A stretch of DNA of 64,000 nt from UBA6115 sp050952935 (GTDB taxonomy: Bacteria > Bacillota > Clostridia > Christensenellales > Aristaeellaceae), in the NCBI GenBank assembly GCA_050952935.1, contig JBMNLS010000002.1:434001-498000 (forward strand). The letters run 5' to 3'. This document shows positions 1-9,176 of the stretch, piece after piece; position 1 is the stretch's first letter; every line of letters begins with the position of its first letter. Both the position numbers and the translations under genes were made by a program. The notes under the pieces are model-generated. The model was not told the origin of the DNA. It searched no databases and was given only the letters and a program-made list of their open reading frames with translations.

Positions 1-38
1 GGACGCCTTTGTGGACGCCGTTTCGGAAAGGTCATAAG

Positions 39-791
39 ATGTCAGGACGCTATCAACATTTTTACAGCCATATTTTATCCCGCGACACCCACGCCATGGT
101 GTATGGCCACGGGGGCAAACCGGTGCTGGTGCTGCCTTCCCAGGATGGCAGCGCCCAGGATTATGAGGGCTTTGGCATGCTTCCCTCCTGTGAACCATTC
201 CTGCGGGATGGGCGCATCACCCTCTATTGTGTGGACAGCATTGACCGGGAAACCTGGTCCAACTACGACGTTCATCCCCGCGCCCGCATGGAGCAGCATG
301 AGCGCTGGATCGCCCACCTGACGCAGGAATACGTGCCCTTTATGAAGGCGGACATGGGCTGGCAGGGCCGGGTGATGGCGACAGGATGCAGCATGGGGGC
401 CACCCACGCCGGGAACCTGGTGCTGCGTTTTCCGCAGCTGTTTGACAGCCTCATCGCTCTGTCAGGGGCCTATGACGCCTCCTGGCTGCTGCATGGCTAT
501 ATGGATGATCTGGTTTACCTGAATTCCCCCGTCCATTACATGCCCAATATGCCCCAGGAGCCATATTTCATCGATGCGCTGAACAGCTGTGAAATGGTTT
601 TCTGTACGGGACAGGGCGCCTGGGAGGAGGAGATGCTCCGCAGCCTGCGCCTGCTGAAAGACACCTTTGACCAGAAAGGTATCAAGGCCTGGATAGACAT
701 CTGGGGCCAGGATGTGAACCATGATTGGCCCTGGTGGCGCAAGCAGATGGCCTATTTCCTGCCCAAGGTGATGGAGGCCGTGGGGGCATAA
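39..791 (+). CDS. Alpha/beta-hydrolase esterase family protein
   Basis: This is a cytoplasmic serine hydrolase of the putative esterase (esterase D-like) group; the substrate cannot be told. The nucleophile elbow G-C-S-M-G sits near the middle of the protein, and the C-terminal D-x-N-H-D-W-P-W-W segment supplies a plausible catalytic His. I see no signal peptide. The length (250 aa) fits the family. An in-frame ATG exists at 9, but the ATG at 39 has GGAAAGG just upstream at good spacing and is preferred. The gene lies so close to the left edge that its promoter and any operon partners are outside the window. It is followed by a short repeat and a bidirectional terminator. Confidence 0.8.
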   Translation: MSGRYQHFYSHILSRDTHAMVYGHGGKPVLVLPSQDGSAQDYEGFGMLPSCEPFLRDGRITLYCVDSIDRETWSNYDVHPRARMEQHERWIAHLTQEYVPFMKADMGWQGRVMATGCSMGATHAGNLVLRFPQLFDSLIALSGAYDASWLLHGYMDDLVYLNSPVHYMPNMPQEPYFIDALNSCEMVFCTGQGAWEEEMLRSLRLLKDTFDQKGIKAWIDIWGQDVNHDWPWWRKQMAYFLPKVMEAVGA

Positions 792-824
792 TAATACTGA
801 TTCCAGTCTTTATTGCATCAGTAT
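791..824. repeat. Short dispersed repeat, copy A
   Basis: The sequence begins with ATAATACTGA and ends with TCAGTAT. Its interior, TTCCAGTCTTTATTGCA, is nearly the same as the start of the element at 28398. The ends are inverted repeats of each other, as in REP- or MITE-like short repeats. It sits directly after the esterase stop codon. A further TCAGTAT lies at 888-894, beyond the terminator, so the true element could be longer. Confidence 0.5.
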
Positions 825-830
825 AACGAT

Positions 831-872
831 AAAAAAACCGCTTGTGGTACATTGGCGACAGGCGGTTTTTTT
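831..872. terminator. Bidirectional terminator between esterase and sugar permease
   Basis: Stem of seven A plus CCGCTTGT (831-845) pairs with ACAGGCGG plus seven T (858-872), with one G-T wobble. The A-run and T-run at the two ends let it act on both the esterase (plus) and the convergent ABC permease (minus). Confidence 0.8.
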
Positions 873-893
873 AATGAATTTTTTACATCAGTA

Positions 894-2192
894 TTACTTG
901 GACGATTCCGCCGCGCGTCGGCGCAGCACATCGATGATCACTGCGATGACGATGATCAGGCCCTTGACCATCTTCTGGGGGCCCTGGGCTACGCCCAACA
1001 GGTTGAGCCCGTTGGCAATGACGCCGATGATCATGATGCCAATTAGCGTGCCGATCATGCTGCCCTCGCCGCCTTTCATGGAGGTGCCGCCGATGACCAC
1101 CGCCGCGATGGCGTCCATCTCCTGCCCGTCGGCGTTGGTGGGGAGGGCCGAGTCAAGGCGAGAGGTGAGCAGGATGGCCGCCACCCCGCAGCACAGCCCG
1201 CTGACCACATACACAAAGCATTTGACGGAGTTGATGTTGATGCCGGACAGCCTGGCGCAGTTCTCATTGCCGCCGATGGCATAGGTGAAGCGGCCCACCC
1301 GGGTATAGCGCAGGATATACCAGCCCAGCGCAAACACCGCCGCCATGATGAGGATGGCATACAAGGGGATGTTGGCCACCCGGCCCGATATGCCGGTGAA
1401 GGCGGCGGGCATCGTGTAGATGGGGGCGCCGCCCGTTACGGTATAGGCGGCCCCCCGGGCGATGGACATCATGCCCAGGGTGGCAATAAAGGGGGGCAGA
1501 TTCAAAAACGCGATCAGCCCGCCGTTGATAAGCCCGATGAGGGCGGAGAAAACAAGCGCAAGGGCGATGGCTGCCGGCACGCTCAGCACCCAGTTTTTCA
1601 TCATGATGGCCAGCAGAAGGCCGGTAAGCGCTATGTTGGAGCCCACTGACAGGTCGATCCCGCCTGATATGATCACAAAGGTCATGCCGATGGCGATGAC
1701 AAAGTTGATGGAGACCTGCTGGAGGACATTCAGAAGGTTGCTGGCGGTGAGAAAGACATTGGAGGCTATCGCCAGGTTCAGGCACAGGATCACAAGCGCC
1801 AGAAGAATGCCCAGGATGTTGTTGGAGGAGGATATCTTGCGCTCTTTCCCCGCCCTGTATTTCGTCCTGTACAAATGAAAGGCCAGAATGGCCAGCCCGC
1901 CGATGATCAGATCGATGCCCAGCACCAGAAAGGCCTTCTCATAGTTCTGCAGGGTCATCAAAGCGCGATCCATGGAAGAGATCTCAATTTCCGCCAATTC
2001 CCCTACATCCACAGGCTCTCGGCCCAAAACCCGGGCCATTTCCGCCTGCGCGATGAGTTTATCCCGCTGGGCCATCTGCTCGCGAATCTCCGCGATATGC
2101 CCGCTGTTTGCCGCGACGCTGATGTTTACCCCCAGCAGCGCCAACCCCAATACGAGGCAGATGATCATGATGGTTTTCATGCTGGTTTTCAT
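894..2192 (-). CDS. CUT2 sugar ABC transporter permease with N-terminal extension
   Basis: Membrane permease of a ribose/galactose-type ABC importer (RbsC family). The core from about residue 115 has the family's multi-pass pattern, including G-G-I-D-L-S-V-G and the late G-G-T-S-M-x-G-G-E-G segment. The protein is 432 aa, about 110 longer than usual RbsC. The extra N-terminus has a hydrophobic segment (about residues 7-28), a charged helical stretch of roughly 60 residues, and another hydrophobic segment before the normal core. It is the last gene of the minus-strand operon, 11 bp after the ATPase gene. AGGAGA precedes the ATG. Confidence 0.88.
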   Translation of the reverse strand: MKTSMKTIMIICLVLGLALLGVNISVAANSGHIAEIREQMAQRDKLIAQAEMARVLGREPVDVGELAEIEISSMDRALMTLQNYEKAFLVLGIDLIIGGLAILAFHLYRTKYRAGKERKISSSNNILGILLALVILCLNLAIASNVFLTASNLLNVLQQVSINFVIAIGMTFVIISGGIDLSVGSNIALTGLLLAIMMKNWVLSVPAAIALALVFSALIGLINGGLIAFLNLPPFIATLGMMSIARGAAYTVTGGAPIYTMPAAFTGISGRVANIPLYAILIMAAVFALGWYILRYTRVGRFTYAIGGNENCARLSGININSVKCFVYVVSGLCCGVAAILLTSRLDSALPTNADGQEMDAIAAVVIGGTSMKGGEGSMIGTLIGIMIIGVIANGLNLLGVAQGPQKMVKGLIIVIAVIIDVLRRRAAESSK

Positions 2193-2203
2193 GGTGCGTT
2201 CTC

Positions 2204-3706
2204 CTATGCTGTCTGCCGCTCGCCGCCGGTGGCGTAGGTAAGGATTTTTTCCTGCGTGAGCGTCTGGTCGTTGTTGAAGATGCCGGTGATCCGGCCTTGG
2301 TGCATCACGGCTACCCGGTCACTCATGCCCAAGATTTCAGGAAGCTCAGAGGATATCATGATGACCGCAGCGCCGGAGGTGATCAATTCATTGATGATGT
2401 TGTAGACTTCGATTTTGGCGCCCACATCGATCCCCCGTGTGGGCTCGTCAAAAATAAACACCTGGGAGTGGCTCAGCAGCCACTTGGCCAGCACCACCTT
2501 CTGCTGGTTGCCGCCGGAAAGGTTGCGGGCAATCTGCAAAGGGGATGGGGTTTTGATGTTAAGCTTGTCGATGTATTCACGGATGGTGTTCCGTTCCTGG
2601 GCCAGATCCAGTTTCCCCAGCTTGATAAACTCCTGCAGGGTGGCCAGGGTGATGTTGTTGCCCACATTCATGGTGAGCACCAGCCCTTCTTCCTTGCGGT
2701 CTTCCGTCACAAAGCCGATGCCGGCACGGATGGCGTCCAGAGGCCTGGTGATGGCAACCTGCTTGCCGGCGACATGGATGCTGCCTGACAGCATCTTGTC
2801 CATGCCGAAGATTGCCCGGGCGGTTTCCGTGCGCCCAGCCCCCACCAGGCCCGCAATCCCCAGGATTTCACCGGAACGGACAGAAAAGGACACATTCCGC
2901 ACCAGCTTGCCAGCGCTTAAATTTTCCACCCGGAACAGCTCTTCGCCAAGGGGGATATGGATTTTGGGGAATTTATCCTCCAGTTTCCGGCCCACCATGT
3001 AGCGGATGATGTCGTCAATGGAGGTGTCCTGCACGTCAACCACCGCCACGTTGCGCCCGTCTCGCATGATGGTGGCCCGGTCACAGATCTCCTTAACTTC
3101 CTCCAGGCGGTGGGAGATATAAACAATGGCCACTCCCCGCTGCCTGAGCATGCGGATGGTGGCAAAAAGGGTGTCGATTTCGCGGCTTGTCAGGGGCGCT
3201 GTGGGCTCATCCATGATGAGAATGCGGGATTTGATGGACAGCGCCTTGGCCACCTCCACCATCTGTTTGTGGGCCACGCCCAGATCCCGTATCAGGGAGC
3301 GGGCGCTGATTGCAATGCCCAGCTCGTCAAGCAGCTCCTGAGCCTTGCGCATCATGGCGTGCCAGTTGACCATGGCAGGGTTTCGCATGATGGGGCTGCC
3401 CATAAAGATATTTTCAGCCACCGTGAGCTGTTCAATGAGGTTAAGTTCCTGATAGATGATGCTGATGCCCAGATTCTGGGCGTCAGAGGAGGAGCGGATG
3501 TCCACTTCCTGGCCGTCGATGAAGATGCTCCCATCGTCCTTATGATAGGCGCCGGAAAGAATTTTCATCAAGGTGGATTTGCCGGCGCCGTTTTCCCCCA
3601 GCAGCGCGTGTACCTCGCCCTGACGCACAGAGAGGCTTACGTTGTCAAGCGCCAGCACACCGGGAAAACGCTTGGTGATGCTGTGCATCCGCAAAAAATC
3701 GTTCAC
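2204..3706 (-). CDS. CUT2 sugar ABC transporter double ATPase
   Basis: ATP-binding subunit of a ribose/galactose-type importer (RbsA/MglA family), 500 aa with two nucleotide-binding domains. The N-terminal domain has an intact Walker A (G-E-N-G-A-G-K-S-T) and Walker B (L-I-M-D-E-P-T). The C-terminal domain has the degenerate G-L-V-G-A-G-R-T-E P-loop that is normal for this family, and its own L-S-G-G-N-Q-Q-K signature. It begins with GTG, with GGAAGG nine bases upstream. It lies between the binding protein and the permease and energises the same importer. Confidence 0.93.
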   Translation of the reverse strand: MNDFLRMHSITKRFPGVLALDNVSLSVRQGEVHALLGENGAGKSTLMKILSGAYHKDDGSIFIDGQEVDIRSSSDAQNLGISIIYQELNLIEQLTVAENIFMGSPIMRNPAMVNWHAMMRKAQELLDELGIAISARSLIRDLGVAHKQMVEVAKALSIKSRILIMDEPTAPLTSREIDTLFATIRMLRQRGVAIVYISHRLEEVKEICDRATIMRDGRNVAVVDVQDTSIDDIIRYMVGRKLEDKFPKIHIPLGEELFRVENLSAGKLVRNVSFSVRSGEILGIAGLVGAGRTETARAIFGMDKMLSGSIHVAGKQVAITRPLDAIRAGIGFVTEDRKEEGLVLTMNVGNNITLATLQEFIKLGKLDLAQERNTIREYIDKLNIKTPSPLQIARNLSGGNQQKVVLAKWLLSHSQVFIFDEPTRGIDVGAKIEVYNIINELITSGAAVIMISSELPEILGMSDRVAVMHQGRITGIFNNDQTLTQEKILTYATGGERQTA

Positions 3707-3734
3707 GGGGATAATCCTTCCTGATAAATCACTG

Positions 3735-3759
3735 GCGGCGGCGCTGTGGACGCCGCCGC
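3735..3759 (-). other. Intercistronic stem-loop after sugar-binding protein gene
   Basis: GCGGCGGCG (3735-3743) and CGCCGCCGC (3751-3759) form a perfect 9-bp stem with a 7-base loop in the gap between the binding-protein and ATPase genes. No T-run follows, so it is more likely an mRNA-stabilising or partial attenuation element than a terminator. Such elements often let the binding protein be made in excess. Confidence 0.6.
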
Positions 3760-3778
3760 GGGAATGTCTATGGCATGC

Positions 3779-4696
3779 TTACTTGATGAATTTATCAACC
3801 AGGGTGATATCAACCACGGTGGTTTCAGCTTCGATCACTTTTTCTTCCCGGGGAACATTGTCCAGGGCCTCGACGATTGCCAGGATGGCATTGGCGCCGA
3901 TGGCAACAGGGCCGCAGTCCAGGGTGGCGGTCAGCTCGCCCGCCTTGACGGACTCAAAGGCGTTGGGGTTGCCGTCCAGGCCCACAATGATGATGTCATC
4001 GCGGCCCAACTGCTTGGCAGCTTGCACAGCGCCCAGGGCCATTTCGTCGGACAGGCCGTAAATCACATTGATGTCAGGATGTGCCTGGAGCATGTCCATG
4101 GCGGCGTTCATGCCTTTTTCCCGCACCCAGTCGCCCGGCTGCGTGGCTACGACTTCAATGTTGGGATATTTTTCCTTCGCCCGGTCAACAAACCCGCCCA
4201 TGCGCTGGGTGGTGTAGTCAGAGGGCAGACCTTCAATGATGGCAACCTTGGCGGTGCCGCCGGTCTTTTCGTTCACCCAATCGGCGATTTTGGCGCCGCC
4301 GTTGTACTGGTTGTAGCCGGAGTAGGCATACACATCAACGCCATCAAGCTCGGTGATGGTGTTGAACATCACCACAGGAATCCCCGCCTCATTGGCCTTT
4401 TTGATGCCGGGGATCAGGGCGTCCAGGTTGATGCCGCACACCGCGATGCCTTTGACGCCGCGGGTGATCATGTCTTCCATCATGGACATCTGGGTGGCAT
4501 AGTCATCCTCAGAGGGCGGCGCCATGATCAACAGCTCATAGCCTGAGGCGGTGGCGACGGGCGTGGCGCCCTCAATGCAGGCGGCATAGAAGGGGCTGGT
4601 CATGGCCGGGGGCAGGAAGCCGATCTCAGCAGCCAGGGCAGCGGTCGCGGTCAGGGTCAGCATCATCACAAGAATCAGAGCCAGTAGTTTTTTCAT
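3779..4696 (-). CDS. CUT2 sugar ABC transporter substrate-binding protein
   Basis: Extracytoplasmic periplasmic-binding-protein-like component (RbsB family), 305 aa. It starts with a Lys-rich signal peptide ending near A-L-A-A. No lipobox Cys is visible, which is unusual for a Gram-positive binding protein. The mature part has the two-lobed type I fold pattern, with N-x-D-A-L-I-P-G-I-K-K-A-x-E-A-G-I-P-V-V in the first lobe and G-L-D-G-N-P in the second. It is the first gene of the operon, with a consensus promoter upstream. The ligand is not predictable; ribose, galactose, inositol or another polyol are all possible. Confidence 0.9.
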   Translation of the reverse strand: MKKLLALILVMMLTLTATAALAAEIGFLPPAMTSPFYAACIEGATPVATASGYELLIMAPPSEDDYATQMSMMEDMITRGVKGIAVCGINLDALIPGIKKANEAGIPVVMFNTITELDGVDVYAYSGYNQYNGGAKIADWVNEKTGGTAKVAIIEGLPSDYTTQRMGGFVDRAKEKYPNIEVVATQPGDWVREKGMNAAMDMLQAHPDINVIYGLSDEMALGAVQAAKQLGRDDIIIVGLDGNPNAFESVKAGELTATLDCGPVAIGANAILAIVEALDNVPREEKVIEAETTVVDITLVDKFIK

Positions 4697-4732
4697 TAGT
4701 GTTCCTCCATTTGTATTTTATTTGGCAATTTA

Positions 4733-4761
4733 ATTATATAAATTCAACATTGGCTTGTCAA
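4733..4761 (-). promoter_or_regulatory. Consensus sigma-A promoter of the first sugar ABC operon
   Basis: Read on the minus strand: TTGACA (4756-4761), 17-bp spacer, TATAAT (4733-4738). Both hexamers are perfect. It lies about 40 bp upstream of the binding-protein start codon. No clear operator was recognised. Confidence 0.85.
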
Positions 4762-4786
4762 CAGGTGATGTTCATTGGAACAATAA

Positions 4787-4817
4787 AAAGCCCGGAAAGC
4801 ACATCGCCCCGGGCTTT
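4787..4817 (-). terminator. Terminator downstream of clpB
   Basis: AAAGCCCGG (4787-4795) pairs with CCGGGCTTT (4809-4817). On the minus strand the stem is followed by TTTTTATTG. It ends the clpB transcript just before the sugar ABC promoter. Confidence 0.85.
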
Positions 4818-4831
4818 AAGCGCAGTGTGGT

Positions 4832-7468
4832 TTAGGTTGTCACAGTTACTTGGTCGGGAACTTGCTGCCTGACCAGTATCTCAAAACCGGAACCCTGTCC
4901 GGGCACCACCTCAAGGTGGTCGCCGGGGGCGGCGCGGCCTTCAATCAGGGCCCTGGCCACCTGGGTTTCCACCTGGCTTTGGATGAGGCGCTTCATGGGC
5001 CTGGCGCCATAGACAGGGTCATAGCCCTGCTCAAGCAGCCGGTCTTCCGCCTCGGGGCTTAAGGTGATGGTCAGATGGCGGTCAAGCAGCCTGTTTTGCA
5101 GGCGTTTGAACTGGAGGCCGATGATGCGGCGGATCTGATCCCTTGTCAGCGGGGTGAAGAACACGGTTTCATCAATGCGGTTCAAAAACTCCGGCCTGAA
5201 ATGGGCCTTAAGCATGCCGGACACCGCATCTTTGGCATCGTCGGACAGGCTGCCATCCGGCGTGATCCCCTCCAAAATCTGGGCGGAACCCAGGTTGGAG
5301 GTCATGATCAGGATGGCGTTTTTGAAATCCACCGTGCGCCCCTGGGAGTCGGTGACCCGGCCGTCATCCAGGATTTGCAGCAGGACGTTGAACACATCCG
5401 GGTGGGCCTTTTCCATCTCGTCAAACAGAATGACGGAGTAGGGCTTGCGGCGCACGGCTTCAGTGAGCTGCCCACCTTCTTCATAGCCCACATAGCCGGG
5501 AGGGGCGCCGATGAGGCGGGACACGGAGAACTTTTCCATGTATTCGCTCATGTCAATGCGGATGAGCATCTTTTCATCGTCAAACAGGTTTTCCGCCAGT
5601 GCCTTGGCCAGCTCCGTCTTGCCCACGCCGGTGGGGCCCAGGAACAGGAAGGAGCCGATGGGCCGCGCCTCATCGGAGATGCCGGCGCGGGAGCGGAGGA
5701 TGGCGTCGCTCACCAACTGCACCGCTTCTTCCTGGCCCACCACGCGCTGATGGAGCATTTCAGGCAGGCGCAGGAGCTTTTCCCGGTCGGACTCCATGAG
5801 CTTTGTCACCGGGATGCCTGTCCAACGGCCTACAATGCGGGCGATCTCCTCATCGGTCACCTTATCCCGCAGGTAGGTGGCCTTTTCCCTTTCGTTTTCC
5901 TGGGCTTCGCTTGCCTGCAGCTGCTGGACAAGCTGGGGCAGCTCCCCGTATTTCAGCTGGGCGGCGCGGTTCAGATTATAGTTGCGCTCCGCCATGGCGA
6001 TTTCTGCGTTGATGCGCTCGATTTCTTCCCGTAGCTTTTGCACCTTGCCGATGCTCTGCTTCTCGTTTTCCCACTGGGCCTTCATCTGGGCGTATTCCTC
6101 GCGCAGCTGGGCCAATTCCGCCTGCAAATCCAGAAGGCGTCCCTGGCTCAAACGGTCAGTCTCCTTTTTCAGGGCGGCCTCTTCGATTTCCAGCTGCATG
6201 ATCTTCCGGCTCACCTGGTCCAGCTCCTGGGGCATGGAATCCATTTCCGTGCGGATCATGGCGCAGGCCTCGTCCACCAGGTCGATGGCCTTGTCGGGCA
6301 GGAAGCGGTCCGTGATGTAGCGGTGGGAAAGGGTGGCGGCAGCAATTAATGCGCCGTCCTGGATGTTCACCCCGTGGAACACCTCATAGCGCTCCTTCAG
6401 GCCCCGCAGGATGGAAATGGTATCCTCCACCGTGGGCTCCTCCACCAATACCGGCTGGAAGCGGCGCTCCAGGGCGGCGTCCTTCTCAATATATTGGCGG
6501 TACTCATTCAGCGTGGTTGCGCCAATGCAGTGCAGCTCGCCTCTGGCCAGCATGGGCTTGAGCAAGTTGCCCGCGTCCATGGAACCCTCTGTTTTGCCGG
6601 CGCCCACAATGGTGTGGAGCTCGTCAATAAACAATAGAATCTGACCCTCAGCCTGCTTCACTTCCGCCAGCACGGCTTTTAGCCTTTCCTCAAACTCGCC
6701 CCGGAACTTGGCGCCCGCGATCAGGGCTCCCATGTCCAGGGAGAAGATGGTGCGGTCTTTCAGGTTATCCGGCACATCGCCGCGCACAATGCGCTGGGCC
6801 AGCCCTTCGGCGATGGCGGTTTTGCCCACGCCCGGCTCGCCGATGAGGACGGGGTTGTTTTTGGTTTTGCGGCTTAGGATGCGGATCACGTCCCGGATCT
6901 CGTCATCCCGCCCGATGACCGGATCCAGCTTTTGCTTTCTGGCAAGATCCGTCAGGTCGCTGCCGTATTTGGCAAGGGCGTCGTAGCTGTCCTCCGGGTT
7001 GTCGCTGGTGACCCGGGCCGCGCCCCGCACCTGGGAAAGCGCCTGCAAAAAGGCAGGCTCCTGGATGTGAAAGCGCTCAAACAGCGCCTTGACGCTCCGA
7101 TCCGGCGCCCGCAGGAGGGCCAGGAACAGGTGCTCAACGCTGATGTATTCATCCTTCATCCGCTCTGCGGAGCTGGCCGCCTCCCGCAGGGCCCGGTCCA
7201 TGTCCTGGGAGACATAGGTTTTGCCCTCCTCCCGGACGCTGCCGCGCACTTTGGGCAGACGTTCCACCTCAGCCAGGGCGTTTTGCCGCAGGCTGTCCGC
7301 GGGGATGCCCATGCGGGTCATCAGCTGGGGGATCAGCCCCTCCGGCGCTTCCAGCAGGGCGGCGAGCAGGTGAACCTGCTCCAGGGTTTGGTTAGCATGC
7401 TCGCCAGCCAGGGTTTGCGCCCGCTGGATGGCCTCCATGCTTTTTTGTGTATATTGGTTCTGGCTCAT
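4832..7468 (-). CDS. clpB: ATP-dependent chaperone ClpB
   Basis: Cytosolic Hsp100 disaggregase that rescues aggregated proteins with the DnaK system. Domains in order are a Clp N-terminal repeat domain (about 1-150), AAA+ module 1 with Walker A G-E-P-G-V-G-K-T (about 210-218), the long coiled-coil middle domain that separates ClpB from ClpA and ClpC, AAA+ module 2 with G-P-T-G-V-G-K-T-E (about 615), and a C-terminal small domain. The length (878 aa) is typical. A TTG one codon upstream could also start the ORF, but the ATG at 7468 has better spacing to AGAGGG. The gene is monocistronic. A CtsR-type operator next to the -10 box indicates heat-shock control. Confidence 0.97.
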   Translation of the reverse strand: MSQNQYTQKSMEAIQRAQTLAGEHANQTLEQVHLLAALLEAPEGLIPQLMTRMGIPADSLRQNALAEVERLPKVRGSVREEGKTYVSQDMDRALREAASSAERMKDEYISVEHLFLALLRAPDRSVKALFERFHIQEPAFLQALSQVRGAARVTSDNPEDSYDALAKYGSDLTDLARKQKLDPVIGRDDEIRDVIRILSRKTKNNPVLIGEPGVGKTAIAEGLAQRIVRGDVPDNLKDRTIFSLDMGALIAGAKFRGEFEERLKAVLAEVKQAEGQILLFIDELHTIVGAGKTEGSMDAGNLLKPMLARGELHCIGATTLNEYRQYIEKDAALERRFQPVLVEEPTVEDTISILRGLKERYEVFHGVNIQDGALIAAATLSHRYITDRFLPDKAIDLVDEACAMIRTEMDSMPQELDQVSRKIMQLEIEEAALKKETDRLSQGRLLDLQAELAQLREEYAQMKAQWENEKQSIGKVQKLREEIERINAEIAMAERNYNLNRAAQLKYGELPQLVQQLQASEAQENEREKATYLRDKVTDEEIARIVGRWTGIPVTKLMESDREKLLRLPEMLHQRVVGQEEAVQLVSDAILRSRAGISDEARPIGSFLFLGPTGVGKTELAKALAENLFDDEKMLIRIDMSEYMEKFSVSRLIGAPPGYVGYEEGGQLTEAVRRKPYSVILFDEMEKAHPDVFNVLLQILDDGRVTDSQGRTVDFKNAILIMTSNLGSAQILEGITPDGSLSDDAKDAVSGMLKAHFRPEFLNRIDETVFFTPLTRDQIRRIIGLQFKRLQNRLLDRHLTITLSPEAEDRLLEQGYDPVYGARPMKRLIQSQVETQVARALIEGRAAPGDHLEVVPGQGSGFEILVRQQVPDQVTVTT

Positions 7469-7501
7469 CAACAGCCCTCTTTTCGTCTGAATTGGCCAAA
7501 G

Positions 7502-7518
7502 ACTGACCTTCTTTGACC
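7502..7518 (-). promoter_or_regulatory. CtsR-type heat-shock operator of clpB
   Basis: On the minus strand the sequence is GGTCAAA-GAA-GGTCAGT, a direct heptad repeat with 3-bp spacing. The known CtsR consensus is (A/G)GTCAAA-NAN-(A/G)GTCAAA. The first heptad is perfect and the second differs at two bases. It lies just downstream of the -10 hexamer, over the expected transcription start, where a repressor would block initiation. Confidence 0.75.
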
Positions 7519-7526
7519 TTAATGTT

Positions 7527-7554
7527 ATTATACACCATTTGAAGGCGATGTCAA
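7527..7554 (-). promoter_or_regulatory. Sigma-A promoter of clpB
   Basis: On the minus strand: TTGACA (7549-7554), 16-bp spacer, TATAAT (7527-7532), both perfect. IS copy 1 with its target duplication begins 4 bp upstream of the -35 box, so the promoter itself is intact. Confidence 0.85.
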
Positions 7555-7566
7555 CGGGAAAAACAG

Positions 7567-9176
7567 CTTGAGTTTCCGTATTCTGATTATACTTTTTGAT
7601 TGAGCTGCAGGTGATTCAGGGGTTTTGAGGAAGTCACTGTCAAATCATGTCTTTTTTGTCAATATTCTGGCATATTTATGACGGAAAATGAGGAACCTTT
7701 CCTGTTTTTCATAGTAGAATTGATTTGTAACAAAAACTCGACTAAACAAATCCAGGGAGGCTCCTCATGCGTTATTCTACCACAGATACCTATCAACTCA
7801 AAAGGGAAATCATCACCTTCGCCAGGCGTCTGAGTGAAGGCCTCCCACGGGATTGGGAAAAGTTTACCGCTGATATGCTTTTCGGCATCCTCGCGTCCAG
7901 CAGCTGCATTCTTTCCCGCTTTGCCGATGTGCTCAAAGAAGATATCTTGAAAAAGAACACCGTTGAACGCTTGGCACGAAAGCTGTTAGAAGATATGCCC
8001 CCCGAACTCACCCATCATTACCTGTCCTTTGCCCGGGACATCGGGGAGGACACGGGGCCTGTCTTTGTGGATGATACGGACATCACCAAGCCCTATGGCA
8101 AAGCTTTTGAGGATATGGGAACGGTCAGAGATGGCTCTTCGGCAGATAAAAAGCTGAAGAATGGGTATTATGTGACTGAAATGACTGCCCTGAGCCATCG
8201 TACCCGTCAGCCTATCAGCCTCTATTCCCATATCCATTCCTCTCACTCAAAAAACTATACCTCTGTCAACGACATCACCTTCCGGGCATTGAAAGAAGTT
8301 TTCCCTTATTTCCCCAAAGCAACCTATGTCTTTGACCGGGGTTATGATATGAACAAGCTATATCTTTTCATGTACGAGCATGAAAAGAGCTTCATCGTTC
8401 GTGTCACCAGCAACAGAAATCTGTTCTGTAAAAACAAGTGGTTCAAGTCGACCACGCTCAGGGACAAATACAAAGGCAAGTTTAAGTGCCCGGTCTTATA
8501 TGGCGGCAAAAAGACTGAATGCTGGGTCACCTGTGTCAATGTCAAGATCACCGCGAGCTGCAAATGGCTCAAGTTAGTATTGGTATATGGGCTGTCAGAT
8601 ACCCCCATGATGCTGTTGACCAACCGCCCGGTCAGAAACAGGGAGGACGCGCTGCAGGTTGTCCGGATGTATTTCATGCGGTGGCGGATAGAGGAACATT
8701 TCCGCTTCAAGAAGACGACCCTGGGGTTTGAGGATATGCGGGTGCGCAAGCTGAAGGCAATGAATCACTTGAGTCAGTTTGTGAGCATGGCCATTGGTTT
8801 TTTGTGCGCACAGGCAGACAAAAGAAACACCTCCAGGCTCAGGCGCGCCGTGACGCGCGAGGCAAATGGACAGAAGCAGGAGCACAAAATATCCTTTCTG
8901 CTTTATAGAATGGGGTTGGGTATCCAGCGCATTCTGGCCAGGGCACAAACAGGCATCCGTGCCTGGTTCCGCATAGGCCGGCCCAAATACAGGCAGTTAT
9001 CCTTCCCTTTGCTATGTTGAAATACAACAACTGAATAGGCGCGCGCAAGGGCTTGTTTACCTTCCCTTTTTTTGGAAAATTCGCTCTGTAAAATGAAATA
9101 CCGCATCCTCTACCATGCAGAGGCTCAAGAATCTCTGCTCATTGCACCAGAAGATTGCAAAATACGGAAACTCAAA
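7567..9176 (+). mobile_element. IS4-family insertion sequence, copy 1 (1610 bp)
   Basis: The ends are imperfect inverted repeats, CTTGAGTTTCCGTATTCTG at the left and TTTGAGTTTCCGTATTTTG (read inward) at the right: 19 bp with two mismatches. A 9-bp direct repeat GAAAAACAG flanks the element (7558-7566 and 9177-9185) and is the target-site duplication. It holds one transposase gene, a 200-bp left leader and a 156-bp right tail. A small ORF in the right tail (from 9093, starting M-K-Y-R-I-L-Y-H) is not supported as a gene. The element sits between the clpB promoter and the promoter at 9213. It is nearly identical to the inverted copy at 25505-27114. Confidence 0.92.
7767..9020 (+). CDS. IS4-family DDE transposase (copy 1)
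   Basis: A 417-aa transposase that moves the surrounding IS. The DDE triad is visible: the first Asp in V-F-V-D-D-T-D (about residue 98), the second in F-D-R-G-Y-D (about 189), and the Glu in the YREK signature Y-x2-R-x3-E-x6-K at about residues 301-315, diagnostic of the IS4 family. The reading frame is complete. Against copy 2 it has D-I-G-E where copy 2 has N-I-A-Q, so three residues differ, plus a few silent changes. Confidence 0.93.
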   Translation: MRYSTTDTYQLKREIITFARRLSEGLPRDWEKFTADMLFGILASSSCILSRFADVLKEDILKKNTVERLARKLLEDMPPELTHHYLSFARDIGEDTGPVFVDDTDITKPYGKAFEDMGTVRDGSSADKKLKNGYYVTEMTALSHRTRQPISLYSHIHSSHSKNYTSVNDITFRALKEVFPYFPKATYVFDRGYDMNKLYLFMYEHEKSFIVRVTSNRNLFCKNKWFKSTTLRDKYKGKFKCPVLYGGKKTECWVTCVNVKITASCKWLKLVLVYGLSDTPMMLLTNRPVRNREDALQVVRMYFMRWRIEEHFRFKKTTLGFEDMRVRKLKAMNHLSQFVSMAIGFLCAQADKRNTSRLRRAVTREANGQKQEHKISFLLYRMGLGIQRILARAQTGIRAWFRIGRPKYRQLSFPLLC

